A DNA stretch of 64,000 bases from NCBI RefSeq assembly GCF_002105285.1, contig NZ_MUHR01000013.1:62001-126000 (forward strand), read 5' to 3'. The translations under genes were made by a program, and so were the position numbers. Shown here one piece after another: positions 34,278 to 43,864 of this stretch. The stretch is from Planktotalea arctica (GTDB taxonomy: Bacteria > Pseudomonadota > Alphaproteobacteria > Rhodobacterales > Rhodobacteraceae). The notes below the pieces were generated by a model, which searched no databases, was not told the DNA's origin, and saw only the letters and a program-made list of their open reading frames with translations. The first letter of the stretch is position 1; each line of letters begins with the position of its first letter.

Positions 34278-35285
34278 TTACCCGCCGGTATGGCTCATGT
34301 GGCGTGTGACCTGACCATCGGCCTTTTGGCGCGAATAGTCGAAATCATGGCCCTTTGGCTTCAGGCCGATGGCCTTTCGAATTGCTTCTTGTAGGGGCGC
34401 TACGTCCTTCGGGTTGTTGCGCAACGGCGCGCGCAGGTCGGCCATGTCTTCCTGACCGAGGCACATATAAAGCTCGCCCGTGCAGGTCAGGCGCACACGG
34501 TTGCAGCTTTCGCAGAAATTATGCGTCAGCGGCGTGATGAAACCAATCTTCTGGCCGGTTTCCTCTAGGCGGACATAGCGGGCCGGACCGCCTGTGCGTT
34601 CGTCAAGTTCCGTCAATGTGTAGTGCTGCGCGAGCTGGCTGCGCAGATCATTGAGCGACCAGTATTGTCCGACGCGGTCCTCGTTTCCAAGATCGCCCAT
34701 CGGCATGACCTCGATCCAGGTCAGGCCCATTTCGCGTTCAGCGCACCATTGCGTCAGCCTTAGCAATTCGTCCTCGTTGAAGTCTTTTAGCGCAACCGCG
34801 TTAATTTTTACTTTAAGACCGGCGGCCAAAGCGGCGTCAACGCCTTTCAAGACCTGCGCAAGGCGGCCCCAGCGGGTGACGCGCGCGAATTTTTCCTCGT
34901 CCAGCGTATCGAGCGAGATGTTCACACGGCGCACGCCCGCAGCATAAAGCGGCTCTGCGAATCGTGCGAGCTGGCTGCCATTGGTCGTTAGCGTCAATTC
35001 ATCCAGAGCGCCGCTGTCGAGATGGCGGGTCATGCCTTGGAAAAACGTCATGATATCGCGGCGCACCAAGGGCTCACCGCCCGTGATGCGCAGTTTTCGC
35101 ACACCCATGCCGATGAACGTCGTGCACATGCGATCAAGTTCTTCGAGGGTCAGTAACTCTTTCTTAGGAAGAAACTGCATATTCTCGGACATGCAGTAGA
35201 CGCAGCGAAAATCGCAGCGATCGGTTACCGAGACGCGAAGGTAGGTGATCGCGCGTGCGAAGGGGTCAATCAAAGGAGCTGTCAT
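34278..35285 (-). CDS. moaA: GTP 3',8-cyclase
   Basis: The 335-residue radical-SAM enzyme starts the molybdenum cofactor pathway. The SAM cluster ligands are C24, C28 and C31 (CDFRCVYC), the second cluster is in [11 protein letters not shown] and a later cysteine, and the chain ends in the required GG. MoaA converts GTP to 3',8-cyclo-dihydro-GTP, used by MoaC. It supports the molybdenum enzymes implied by the cox/xdh maturation genes and the large subunit at 61 kb. Confidence 0.96.
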   Translation of the reverse strand: MTAPLIDPFARAITYLRVSVTDRCDFRCVYCMSENMQFLPKKELLTLEELDRMCTTFIGMGVRKLRITGGEPLVRRDIMTFFQGMTRHLDSGALDELTLTTNGSQLARFAEPLYAAGVRRVNISLDTLDEEKFARVTRWGRLAQVLKGVDAALAAGLKVKINAVALKDFNEDELLRLTQWCAEREMGLTWIEVMPMGDLGNEDRVGQYWSLNDLRSQLAQHYTLTELDERTGGPARYVRLEETGQKIGFITPLTHNFCESCNRVRLTCTGELYMCLGQEDMADLRAPLRNNPKDVAPLQEAIRKAIGLKPKGHDFDYSRQKADGQVTRHMSHTGG

Positions 35286-35382
35286 ATCTTAACGGTAGTG
35301 CGACAAGCGAAAGCCCGCAAGTGCGGCGATGCACTTTGGCGGATGTTATTGCGCTTTGCGGTGCAGGGCGTAATTTGGCGAT

Positions 35383-35871
35383 ATGAATCGTTTGATTTTC
35401 CTTGCGGCGCTGATCGCGCTGTCCGCTTGCGCGCAAACCCCGAACGGGGGCGCGCGTCCCGAAGCTGTTTCGCCGCGGAGTGATCAGATGCGCCCGTTGT
35501 CGCGTCCGGCAGGTTTGGGCCGCGTCGTGCCCGCAGCGGCGAAAACGGTCGAGGAATTCGACGTGACAACGCCGCAGGAACGCGCAGCGGCGGCCGCTGT
35601 GCCTGTGCAGGGGGGCGAAACGCGCCTTGGACTGACCGTCGCCTCGCTTGGCGATCCGTCGCAGGCAGGTTTCTGGATCAAGACACCGCTGGTGAGCGCA
35701 CCGGGCAAAGGGCGTGTGGTTTATCCTGGCACGGGCAAATCCGTGCAGCTTGATCTGATCCCGATTGAGGGCGCGGGCTCTGCGGGCAGCCGGCTTTCGT
35801 TAGCGGCGTTCCGCATTATTGATGCACCGCTGACGGAGCTGCCCGAGGTCGAAGTCTTCTTGGGCGGTTGA
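35383..35871 (+). CDS. Lipoprotein, unknown function
   Basis: The 162-residue product has a lipoprotein signal with lipobox LSAC (C16), then a Pro/Ala-rich linker and a compact domain (TRLGLTVASLGDPSQAGFW, VVYPGTGKSVQLDLIPI). From memory, similar roseobacter proteins are sometimes labelled D-galactarate dehydratase, but nothing of that enzyme is visible. It is divergent from moaA and converges on the AlkD-like gene. Confidence 0.8.
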   Translation: MNRLIFLAALIALSACAQTPNGGARPEAVSPRSDQMRPLSRPAGLGRVVPAAAKTVEEFDVTTPQERAAAAAVPVQGGETRLGLTVASLGDPSQAGFWIKTPLVSAPGKGRVVYPGTGKSVQLDLIPIEGAGSAGSRLSLAAFRIIDAPLTELPEVEVFLGG

Positions 35872-35895
35872 TCGCGCGCCTTGATAACCTTGGCC

Positions 35896-36579
35896 CTATT
35901 CTTCGCGCATCAATCGCGCGGCTTCCTTGCGTGCGAAGGGTTTTAGCGTCTCGCCATGTTGCTCAAGAAACGCGGCGACGCGCGCGCGGTCGTGTTTGCT
36001 TAGCTCGCGCAGCCACCACGCGATCGCCTTCTGGATGAACCACTTGTGATCGCTCGCATAGCTCTCGATCCAGCTGAGAATACGTTCGCGTGCGGCGATC
36101 TCTTCAGGTTTGGGGTTGTTCTGTTTGGTCCAGGGCAGGGTGATCACCAGCGCTGCGCGCCGCGTCCAGAGGTCGTCGCTACGCGTCCATTCCTCGATCT
36201 GGTCAAGGCGGGATGGATCGGCGACGAGGCGCTTTTGACCCGCCATGCAAACATGATCGGCAATCGCCCAGCTGTCGAAATCAGGCACCCAGCTTTTGAT
36301 CAGATCCCAAGCGGCATCATCGGGGCGAATGCGTGCTTGGGTCAGCAGCTTTGCCGCGGCGATGCGCGCCTCATAGATATCTGTGTCCCAAAGCGCGCGC
36401 GCCAGCGCGACGCGGGCCTCGACATCGAGGGCGCTGCGCCACTCTTTCGTCAGATCATTGAGCGCGGGATTGGGAATGCCAAGGTATTCGCGCGGCGCTT
36501 TGTGATACTTTGCCATGCCGGCTGCGCGGCCTGGCTCGATCGCATCGCGTAGCGCGTCCAGTGCTTCCGAGAGGATCAT
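35896..36579 (-). CDS. DNA alkylation repair protein, AlkD-like
   Basis: The 227-residue protein consists of HEAT-like helical repeats with the family stretch SWAIADHVCMAG and WTRRAALVITLPW, and KWFIQKAIAWWLRELSKHD near the end. AlkD-type glycosylases excise bulky or positively charged alkylated bases without flipping them. The start MILSEAL overlaps the glmS stop by four bases (ATGA), so the gene is coupled to glmS; the upstream open frame lies within glmS. Confidence 0.9.
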   Translation of the reverse strand: MILSEALDALRDAIEPGRAAGMAKYHKAPREYLGIPNPALNDLTKEWRSALDVEARVALARALWDTDIYEARIAAAKLLTQARIRPDDAAWDLIKSWVPDFDSWAIADHVCMAGQKRLVADPSRLDQIEEWTRSDDLWTRRAALVITLPWTKQNNPKPEEIAARERILSWIESYASDHKWFIQKAIAWWLRELSKHDRARVAAFLEQHGETLKPFARKEAARLMREE

Positions 36580-38396
36580 TCGACTGTCACGGATTTGGCG
36601 AGATTGCGGGGTTGGTCCACATCCGTGCCTTTGGCGACGGCGGTGTGATAGGCAAGCAGCTGCGCGGGGATCGAATAGACGATCGGGCTGATCAACGTGT
36701 GACACTCTGGCATAACGATTTGCCCCCAAACGTCGCCTGCATGCTCAAGCCCTTTGCGATCGGAAATGAGCAACACCTTGCCGGAGCGTGCCATGACCTC
36801 CTGCATGTTGGAAATGCTCTTGTCATAAAGATCGTCGGAGGGGGCGAGAACAACCACCGGAACCTTCTTGTCGATCAGCGCAATGGGGCCGTGTTTAAGT
36901 TCGCCCGATGCATAAGCTTCGGCATGTATGTAGCTGATTTCTTTTAGTTTTAATGCACTTTCATGTGCGATTGGATACATCAGTCCACGCCCGAGGAACA
37001 GAATGTCACGCGCTTCCGCGAGCTTGCGCGCGTGCGCTTTAATCGCGCCGGATTGCTCTAGCGCGACGTTCAGCAGACCGGGCAGCGCGCGCATGGCGGC
37101 GGCGGTTTCGCGCAGGTGCTGCTCGCTCATGGTGCCGCGATCGCGCGCAGCCTTTAAAGCCAATGAAAGCAATACGGTAAGCTGACAAGTGAAGGCTTTG
37201 GTGGAGGCGACGCCAATCTCTACACCAGCAAAAATCGGGTAGGTCTGATCGCTTTCGCGGGCGATCGAGCTTTCGGCGACATTGGTTACCGACAGGATTT
37301 TGTCTGCCTTGCCAGTGCAATAGCGCAGTGCGGCCAAAGTGTCGGCGGTTTCACCGGACTGGCTGACGAAAAGCGCTGCGGTCTGGGCGGGAATCGGCGG
37401 CTCGCGATACCTAAATTCAGAAGCGACATCGACTTCGACAGGGATGCGCGCCAGTTTTTCAAACCAGTATTTCGCAGTGAGGCAGGCGTAGAATGCGGTG
37501 CCACAGGCGACCATTGTCAGGCGCTCGATCTTGGTGAAATCGATATCGCCGCCGGGCAGCACGATATCATCGCCCGCAGCTGGCAGGTAGTTGTTGATCG
37601 CTGCGCCTACGACGGCAGGCTGTTCCGCGATTTCCTTGGCCATGTAGTGATCGAAACCGGCCTTGTCGACCTTGGCGGTGTCGATCTCGATCACGCGCAT
37701 TTGGCGTCCGACCTGATGTCCTTCGGCATCCCAAATGAGCAGGCTCTTGCGGGTTAGAACAGCGCGGTCGCCTTCCTCCAGGTAAGTGATGCGATTGGTC
37801 AAAGGCGCGAGCGCGATCGCATCGGAGCCGATATACATCTCTTCGGCGCCATGGCCGATTGCGAGGGGCGAGCCCTTGCGCGCGGCGACCATAAGGTCGT
37901 CCTCACCGTGAAACAGGAAGGCGAGGGCGAATGCGCCTTCAAGACGCGCAATCGTCTTTTCCGCCGCCTCGATCGGGCCGAGGCCGCTTTGCATGTAGTG
38001 ATGCGCCAGCAATGCAACGGTTTCCGTATCGGTTTCTGTCACGAAATCAATGCCATGGCCTGCAAGTTCGGTGCGCAATTCGCGGAAATTCTCGATGATG
38101 CCATTGTGCACCACAGCGACGGGGCCGGCCTGATGGGGGTGGGCGTTGTCGGTGGTCGGCGCGCCGTGCGTCGCCCAGCGGGTGTGGCCGATGCCGGATT
38201 TGCCCGCGAGCGGGTTGTGCACCAGAAGATCGGAGAGATTGACCAGTTTGCCAACCGCACGGCGACGATCCAGAACGCCGTTGTTCACAGTCGCGATACC
38301 GGCGCTGTCATAGCCGCGATATTCCAGCCGCCGCAGCGCTTCAACCAATGTCGGCGCAACCTCATGCTGCCCCAAAACCCCTATAATTCCGCACAT
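36576..38396 (-). CDS. glmS: Glutamine-fructose-6-phosphate aminotransferase
   Basis: The 606-residue enzyme has an N-terminal glutaminase with the nucleophile C2 (MCGIIGVLG) and two SIS isomerase domains (FVSQSGETADTLAALRY near 350, and the second from about 460), ending AKSVTVE. It makes glucosamine 6-phosphate for peptidoglycan and lipopolysaccharide. Its ATG overlaps the glmU stop by one base (TAATG), so glmU and glmS are coupled. Confidence 0.97.
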   Translation of the reverse strand: MCGIIGVLGQHEVAPTLVEALRRLEYRGYDSAGIATVNNGVLDRRRAVGKLVNLSDLLVHNPLAGKSGIGHTRWATHGAPTTDNAHPHQAGPVAVVHNGIIENFRELRTELAGHGIDFVTETDTETVALLAHHYMQSGLGPIEAAEKTIARLEGAFALAFLFHGEDDLMVAARKGSPLAIGHGAEEMYIGSDAIALAPLTNRITYLEEGDRAVLTRKSLLIWDAEGHQVGRQMRVIEIDTAKVDKAGFDHYMAKEIAEQPAVVGAAINNYLPAAGDDIVLPGGDIDFTKIERLTMVACGTAFYACLTAKYWFEKLARIPVEVDVASEFRYREPPIPAQTAALFVSQSGETADTLAALRYCTGKADKILSVTNVAESSIARESDQTYPIFAGVEIGVASTKAFTCQLTVLLSLALKAARDRGTMSEQHLRETAAAMRALPGLLNVALEQSGAIKAHARKLAEARDILFLGRGLMYPIAHESALKLKEISYIHAEAYASGELKHGPIALIDKKVPVVVLAPSDDLYDKSISNMQEVMARSGKVLLISDRKGLEHAGDVWGQIVMPECHTLISPIVYSIPAQLLAYHTAVAKGTDVDQPRNLAKSVTVE

Positions 38397-39751
38397 TATA
38401 CGGCTCCCTTCGTCTTCAAAAACTTCTTTTTCTTTAAAATATCGAACAATTTCACTGCCAGCCCTGCCTTGTTCACTTGCGGCGTCCGCGCAATCGCAAG
38501 CGCCTCGTCGGGGACATCTTTGGTGACCACCGTGCCGCTGCCGGTCATCGCGTTTGCGCCAACGCTGACAGGTGCCACAAGCAATGTATTGGAGCCGATG
38601 AAACTATCTGCGCCAATCTCGGTGTGATGTTTCATGACGCCATCGTAATTGCAGGTGATTGTACCCGCGCCGATATTGGCGCGCGGCCCCACATGGGCAT
38701 CGCCGATGTAGGACAGGTGGTTGACTTTGGCACCCTCGTCGATCACCGCATTCTTGATTTCGACGAAATTTCCAACGCGGGTGAACTCGGCAAGCTCTGT
38801 GCCCGGGCGCAGGCGCGCGTAGGGGCCGACGACCGCACCGCGGGACACGTGGCAACCCTCCAAATGGCTGAACGCCCGGATCGTCGCGCCGTTTTCAACC
38901 GTGACTTCGGGGCCGAACACCACGTTGGGTTCGATCACTGTGTCGGGGCCGATATAGGTATCATGCGAGAGGTAAACCGTGTCGGGGGCGTGCATGGTGA
39001 TGCCTGCCTCCATGAGCTCCAAACGGGCCTTAGCCTGAAAGATCGCATCCGCTTCGGCCAGTTGCGCGCGTGAATTGACGCCAAGCGTTTCGCTTTCGTC
39101 GCACGTGACGGACGTGGCGCTAAGGCCTTTGGCCTGCGCGATTTCAACGATGTCGGTGAGGTAGTATTCCCCCGATGCGTTGTCATTGCCAACGGCATCG
39201 ACCAGATCGAAAAGCACCGAAGCCTTGGCGCAGATAACGCCGCTGTTGCAGAGTGTTATGGCGCGTTCTTCATCGCTTGCATCTTTGAATTCAACGATCT
39301 TGGAAAGGCTTTTACCTTGCATGACCAAGCGGCCGTAGCGCCCTGGATCGTGCGCGACAAAGCCAAGGACAATCACATCATGCGCGGCGCGTGCGTCGCA
39401 CATGGCTTGCAAGGTTGCGGGGCTGATAAAAGGCGTGTCGCCGTAGAGCACGATCGCGTCGCCGTCAAAGTCACGCAGGGCCTCTTTGGCCTGCGCGACG
39501 GCATGGGCTGTGCCGAGTTGCTCCGTTTGCAGGACGACTTCGGCGGTCTCATCATAGGCGCTTGCCGCGGCGCCGACGGCCTCGGCACCGTGACCTGCGA
39601 CGACGATGGTCTTTTCCGGTTCCAGATCTTGCGCGCTTTTCATCGCGTGCACGAGCATGGGCGCGCCGGCAACTTCGTGCAGAACCTTGGGCAGATCTGA
39701 TTTCATGCGGGTGCCCTTGCCAGCGGCAAGAATGATGAGAGCGATGCTCAT
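38396..39751 (-). CDS. glmU: Bifunctional GlmU (UDP-N-acetylglucosamine synthesis)
   Basis: The 451-residue enzyme has an N-terminal uridylyltransferase (ILAAGKGTRMKSDLPKVLHE, YGDTPF) and a C-terminal left-handed beta-helix acetyltransferase with hexapeptide repeats and NYDGVMKHHTEIG. It acetylates glucosamine 1-phosphate and transfers UMP to it. The start MSIALI is chosen over an open frame seven codons longer by family fit. It is the first gene of glmU-glmS-alkD and divergent from the HAD phosphatase. Confidence 0.96.
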   Translation of the reverse strand: MSIALIILAAGKGTRMKSDLPKVLHEVAGAPMLVHAMKSAQDLEPEKTIVVAGHGAEAVGAAASAYDETAEVVLQTEQLGTAHAVAQAKEALRDFDGDAIVLYGDTPFISPATLQAMCDARAAHDVIVLGFVAHDPGRYGRLVMQGKSLSKIVEFKDASDEERAITLCNSGVICAKASVLFDLVDAVGNDNASGEYYLTDIVEIAQAKGLSATSVTCDESETLGVNSRAQLAEADAIFQAKARLELMEAGITMHAPDTVYLSHDTYIGPDTVIEPNVVFGPEVTVENGATIRAFSHLEGCHVSRGAVVGPYARLRPGTELAEFTRVGNFVEIKNAVIDEGAKVNHLSYIGDAHVGPRANIGAGTITCNYDGVMKHHTEIGADSFIGSNTLLVAPVSVGANAMTGSGTVVTKDVPDEALAIARTPQVNKAGLAVKLFDILKKKKFLKTKGAV

Positions 39752-39891
39752 TTTGTCTAATACTCTTTGCAATTTGTTAGGGGCCGTTCTACCTAAACTT
39801 CGAGGTAGAGCAAGTCGCGAGTGTTCACCTTAGATTGCGGTGTGTAACACGCGTCTTTGCGGCGTGGCCATCGCTGCTTGCGGGAGGCACT

Positions 39892-40575
39892 ATGCGCACG
39901 GTTATTTTCGATCTTGATGGAACGCTTGCAGATACGAGCGGTGATTTGCTAGCGGCGGCGAACAGTTGTTTTGACGCGATGGGCATGGCGGTGCGCCTTG
40001 AGCCAAAGGCAGATGCAGGCACCGCGCTGCGCGGTGGGCGCGCAATGCTGAGCCTCGGGATCGAGCGCGAGACAGGGCAGGCGGCGCAGGCGGCGCTTCT
40101 GGATGCGCAATACCCCGCTTTGCTGCGCGCCTACGAGCAGGCGATTGACGTGCATACGGTCATGTATGACGGGGCGATGGATGCGGTGGAGCGGCTGCGC
40201 AGCGACGGGTTTGCGGTTGGAATTTGCACCAACAAACCCGAATATCTGGCCGAGATTTTGATGACCAAACTGGGCGTGCGCGGTGCCTTTGGCTCGCTTG
40301 TCGGGGCGGACACGCTGGCGGTGCGCAAGCCCGATCCGGAGCCGTTTTTCGAGGCCGTGCGCCGCGCGGGGGGCGATGCTGCGCGCTCCTGCCTGATCGG
40401 CGATACTATTACGGATCATTCCACCGCGCGCGCCGCTGGCGTGCCGAGTGTGCTGGTCACCTTCGGCCCCGGAGCGCGTGCAGGGCAAGCGGATATTCGC
40501 GCATTGGAGCCCGATGCACTGCTGGATCACTTCAATGAACTGCCGGCTTTGGCCGTGCGATTGCTGGGAGCCTGA
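39892..40575 (+). CDS. HAD-family phosphatase, phosphoglycolate phosphatase-like
   Basis: The 227-residue protein has HAD motif I FDLDGTLADTSG, motif II ICTNKP, and motifs III/IV KPDPEPF and IGDTITDHSTA, with a helical cap between. It resembles Gph, which hydrolyses 2-phosphoglycolate, but the neighbouring DegT aminotransferase would also fit an amino-sugar or other phosphate ester. GGGAGGCAC precedes the start. The next gene begins one base after its stop. Confidence 0.87.
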   Translation: MRTVIFDLDGTLADTSGDLLAAANSCFDAMGMAVRLEPKADAGTALRGGRAMLSLGIERETGQAAQAALLDAQYPALLRAYEQAIDVHTVMYDGAMDAVERLRSDGFAVGICTNKPEYLAEILMTKLGVRGAFGSLVGADTLAVRKPDPEPFFEAVRRAGGDAARSCLIGDTITDHSTARAAGVPSVLVTFGPGARAGQADIRALEPDALLDHFNELPALAVRLLGA

Positions 40576-40576
40576 C

Positions 40577-41770
40577 ATGAGCGAGCGTTTTACCGGAAGT
40601 TTCACCCAGCAAGAACCGATCCCGCAGGCGGGGATCGACGCTGCGATGCGGGTTCTGCAATCGGGGCGTTTGCACCGCTATAATGTGGCAGCGGGCGAGC
40701 ACGGTGAAACCGCGTTGTTGGAGCAGGAATTCGCGGCAATGGTAGATGCCAAATATTGCCTTGCCGTGGCCTCCGGCGGCTATGCGATGGCGACAGCCTT
40801 GCGCGCGGTGGGCGTGAAGGCGGGCGATAAGGTTCTGTCAAACGCCTTCACGCTGGCGCCTGTGCCGGGCGCGATTGCGGCAGTGGGCGGCGTGCCTGTT
40901 TTCGTTGGCGTCACGCGCGATCTGACGATTGATCTGGATGATCTGGCGGCTAAGGCCGATCAGGCCAGCGTGCTGCTGCTGAGCCATATGCGCGGACACA
41001 TGTGCGACATGGACCGCCTGATGGCAATTTGCGGCGCGGCCGGGATCAAAGTGATCGAGGATTGCGCGCACACGATGGGCGCGAAATGGGGCGACACGCA
41101 TTCAGGGCGTCACGGCGTCATGGGCTGTTATTCGTGCCAGACCTACAAGCATGTGAATTCGGGCGAAGGCGGTCTGCTGGTTTCGGATGACGATGAACTA
41201 ATGGCGCGCGCCATTATGCTTTCGGGCAGTTATATGCTGTTCGAGCGGCATTTGGCAGGGCCACCCAAAGAAGCCTACGCGCAGATCAAATATGAAACGC
41301 CCAATATTTCGGGGCGGATGGATCATTTGCGCGCCGCCATTTTGCGCCCGCAATTGGCGGACCTGGAAACGCAGGTTCAGCGCTGGAATGATCGCTACAG
41401 GGCGGTGGAGCAGGGCCTCGCCGATACGCCGGGGCTCACGGTGATCAAGCGCCACGCGAAGGAGAGCTATGTGGGTTCGTCCATTCAGTTCCTTTTAGAG
41501 GGCTGGAATGGCGAGGCTGTGAACGCTGCGATTGCGCGCTGCGCCGCGCGCGGTGTCGAGCTGAAATGGTTCGGCGGCGCCGAGCCTGTGGCCTTCACGT
41601 CGCGCTATGACAGTTGGCGCTATGCCCCGAGCGAGGCGATGCCGGGCACCGATGAAATCCTGCGCGGCATTGTTGATATGCGCCTGCCTTTGACGTTCTC
41701 CGAGAGTGATTGCGCGCAGGTCGCGCGGATTATTCGTGCAGAGGTCTCTGCGGTCTATCAGGCCAGTTAG
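40577..41770 (+). CDS. DegT/DnrJ/EryC1/StrS family aminotransferase
   Basis: The 397-residue PLP enzyme has EDCAHTMGAKW and SCQTYKHVNSGEGG, in which K is the PLP lysine. The family transaminates keto-sugars for surface polysaccharides or antibiotics. No other sugar gene is nearby; only the HAD phosphatase immediately upstream is linked. The start MSERFTG lies after GGGAGCC. Its stop overlaps the converging XRE regulator by four bases. Confidence 0.88.
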   Translation: MSERFTGSFTQQEPIPQAGIDAAMRVLQSGRLHRYNVAAGEHGETALLEQEFAAMVDAKYCLAVASGGYAMATALRAVGVKAGDKVLSNAFTLAPVPGAIAAVGGVPVFVGVTRDLTIDLDDLAAKADQASVLLLSHMRGHMCDMDRLMAICGAAGIKVIEDCAHTMGAKWGDTHSGRHGVMGCYSCQTYKHVNSGEGGLLVSDDDELMARAIMLSGSYMLFERHLAGPPKEAYAQIKYETPNISGRMDHLRAAILRPQLADLETQVQRWNDRYRAVEQGLADTPGLTVIKRHAKESYVGSSIQFLLEGWNGEAVNAAIARCAARGVELKWFGGAEPVAFTSRYDSWRYAPSEAMPGTDEILRGIVDMRLPLTFSESDCAQVARIIRAEVSAVYQAS

Positions 41771-42630
41771 AGGCCGGCTTCGCGTGCGGCATTGCTCAGG
41801 TAGTCGCCAAAATCGCGCGCCGAGATATCGGCCTCGCGTACCAGCGTATCGAAGTGCTGTGTGAAGGCGCTGACGCGTTCTGTGTCGCGAAAGGTCACGT
41901 AGTATTGGCCAAGGTAGACCGCGCTTAGAAGCGGGCCAAAAACCGTGACAGGCGCCGAAAAAAGCCGATGCGAATCAAACATATAGATGCGCAAGCGCGG
42001 ATAGTGGCTGGCGTGGATGTCGAGCAAATGTGCCACCTGAGCGCGTCGGATATCCTGCGATAGCCCTGCGTAATATCCACTTGCGGTCAGAAAGCTGCGC
42101 AGCTCGCTGATGGGAAAGGCGATCTCGTAATCGGAATGCGCGCTGCTCATCCAATCGAGGCGATCCTTGCTGGCACCGATCACCTGCGCGCTGGTGCGGC
42201 CAAGATGGGGCGCATATTCCCAAACCACCATATCTTCGGTCTTGAGCATGTCGGGCAGGGTCGCGGGAACATGGCGGATTTTGTAGCCCTTTGCCTCCTG
42301 ATGCCACGCGAAAATCTGTTCGTCCACCAGCGCGCGGGGGGCCTGCGACATGCTGAGCGATGTGGCCAGCAGATCGGCGGCGCTTTCGGGGCGCTCGGAG
42401 AGGGCCAAAAGCCAATCGGCGGAAACTTTGAGCGCGGAGGCGCAGGCACCGACCACATGGGCGTTGGGCAGGCGCGCGCCGTCCCCGCCAAGGAGCTGGG
42501 ATACGGTCGAGCGATCCACCCCGATGCTTTTTGCGAGCGCGCTTTGCGACAGGCCGCAGGCTTGCATGGCCTGATTAAGGCGTTCGCGAAACAGTCGGGC
42601 GCGGGCGCGTTTGTCGATAATATCCATCAT
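41767..42630 (-). CDS. XRE family transcriptional regulator
   Basis: The 287-residue protein has an N-terminal HTH (LNQAMQACGLSQSALAKSIG, DRSTVSQLLGG) and a large C-terminal domain without a recognised family, with AFPISELRSFLTASGYYAGL and LRIYMFDSHRLFSAPVTVFG. A perfect TTGTGAT/ATCACAA dyad abuts its start, so it probably represses itself and the divergent DUF2061-desaturase genes. No ligand can be named. Confidence 0.85.
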   Translation of the reverse strand: MMDIIDKRARARLFRERLNQAMQACGLSQSALAKSIGVDRSTVSQLLGGDGARLPNAHVVGACASALKVSADWLLALSERPESAADLLATSLSMSQAPRALVDEQIFAWHQEAKGYKIRHVPATLPDMLKTEDMVVWEYAPHLGRTSAQVIGASKDRLDWMSSAHSDYEIAFPISELRSFLTASGYYAGLSQDIRRAQVAHLLDIHASHYPRLRIYMFDSHRLFSAPVTVFGPLLSAVYLGQYYVTFRDTERVSAFTQHFDTLVREADISARDFGDYLSNAAREAGL

Positions 42631-42631
42631 A

Positions 42632-42649
42632 TTGTGATTATTATCACAA
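42632..42649. promoter_or_regulatory. Candidate operator of the XRE regulator
   Basis: TTGTGAT-TATT-ATCACAA has perfect 7-base arms and a 4-base spacer, one base before the ATG of the XRE gene and upstream of the divergent DUF2061 gene. A protein bound here would block initiation on the minus strand. Confidence 0.6.
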
Positions 42650-42713
42650 AGCGTGAGTTTTGTTAATCATATTCAGAATGTTCACCACGCCCATCGCAGA
42701 CTACCCCTTGGCT

Positions 42714-42971
42714 ATGACACAGATACCCCATCAAATCAGCCATCAGACAAAAACCCGCGCACTGCTAAAGGCAGTGCTTTGGACCTTGATGGGTCTGCTC
42801 GTGATGATCGGGGTCGGTTTTGCCATGACCGGATCTCTGGCCACGGGTGGCAAGATGGCGGTGATCAATAGCGCAATCGGGATGGTCACCTATTTCCTTT
42901 ACGAGCGGCTGTGGGATAGGATCTCTTGGGGTCGCCTTGGAGGAACTAATGTCAACGACGCGCCGTTTTGA
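42714..42971 (+). CDS. DUF2061 family membrane protein
   Basis: The 85-residue protein has two hydrophobic helices (about 17-37 and 44-60) and the DUF2061 features RALLKAVLWTLMG and YFLYERLWDRISWG. The function is unknown; the family often sits beside sulfate or lipid genes. An in-frame ATG at 42678 would add 12 residues, and neither has a clear ribosome site. Its end overlaps the desaturase gene by 23 bases, which suggests coupling. Confidence 0.75.
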   Translation: MTQIPHQISHQTKTRALLKAVLWTLMGLLVMIGVGFAMTGSLATGGKMAVINSAIGMVTYFLYERLWDRISWGRLGGTNVNDAPF

Positions 42972-43848
42972 ATGGCCCACATGGGCGCTTTTGCTGGCCT
43001 GCTACGCCCTGTTCTTCGCGGCAAGCACATGGCTATTCGCGCTATCACTGCCGCTTGGCATCATTGCGATGGTTCTCGCGGTCACGCTGCACTCTTCACT
43101 AAGCCATGAGGCGCTGCACGGTCATCCGTTTCGCAACCGCCATTTGAACGCGGCGCTGGTGTTTCCGGCGCTGAGTTTCGCCATTCCCTATATGCGGTTT
43201 CGCGACACGCATCTTGCGCATCATGTGGATAGCGTCCTCACAGATCCCTATGATGATCCCGAGAGCAATTATTTCGACCCTGCCGTCTGGGCAGGGCTGA
43301 GCGCGCCGCATAGGGCGGCCTTGCGCCTCAACAATACGCTTGCGGGGCGGATGTTGCTTGGACCTGCAATCGGGCAGCTGGCCTTTATGAGAAGTGATTT
43401 CGCGCTGATCCGGGCGGGGGACCGGCGCGTGTTGATATCCTGGCTGGCGCATATCCCCGCGGCGGCGCTGCCTGTGGTTTGGATTGCCAGCTTTGCTGCG
43501 ATGCCGCTCTGGGCCTATTTCGCATCCGTCTACGCGGGGTTGTCCGTGTTGAAAATCCGCACGTTTCTGGAACACCGCGCCCATGAAAACGCAAGTGGGC
43601 GCACGGTGGTGATCGAGGATCGCGGGCTTTTGGCGCTGCTGTTCCTGAACAATAATTTCCACTGCGTGCATCACAGCCATCCGCGCACGGCATGGTATGA
43701 TCTGCCCGCGCTCTACACCGCTGGCAAAGAGCGGTTTCTGGAGGTGAACGAGGATTACGTATACCGCTCCTATGCGCAGATTTTTCGCGCGTATTTCTTC
43801 AAGGCGAAAGACCCCGTGCCTCATCCGCTCTGGTCAAAGGATAGCTGA
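42949..43848 (+). CDS. Fatty acid desaturase family protein
   Basis: The 299-residue membrane protein has the three histidine boxes of the desaturase/hydroxylase family: HEALHGH near 45, HLAHHVD near 82, and HCVHHSHPRTAWYDLP near 240. Family members include acyl desaturases, beta-carotene ketolases and hydroxylases. The pattern and short length resemble roseobacter desaturases of unknown substrate. GGAGGAAC precedes the start within the DUF2061 gene. Confidence 0.85.
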   Translation: MSTTRRFEWPTWALLLACYALFFAASTWLFALSLPLGIIAMVLAVTLHSSLSHEALHGHPFRNRHLNAALVFPALSFAIPYMRFRDTHLAHHVDSVLTDPYDDPESNYFDPAVWAGLSAPHRAALRLNNTLAGRMLLGPAIGQLAFMRSDFALIRAGDRRVLISWLAHIPAAALPVVWIASFAAMPLWAYFASVYAGLSVLKIRTFLEHRAHENASGRTVVIEDRGLLALLFLNNNFHCVHHSHPRTAWYDLPALYTAGKERFLEVNEDYVYRSYAQIFRAYFFKAKDPVPHPLWSKDS

Positions 43849-43864
43849 TCGCGGATAGGAGGGC

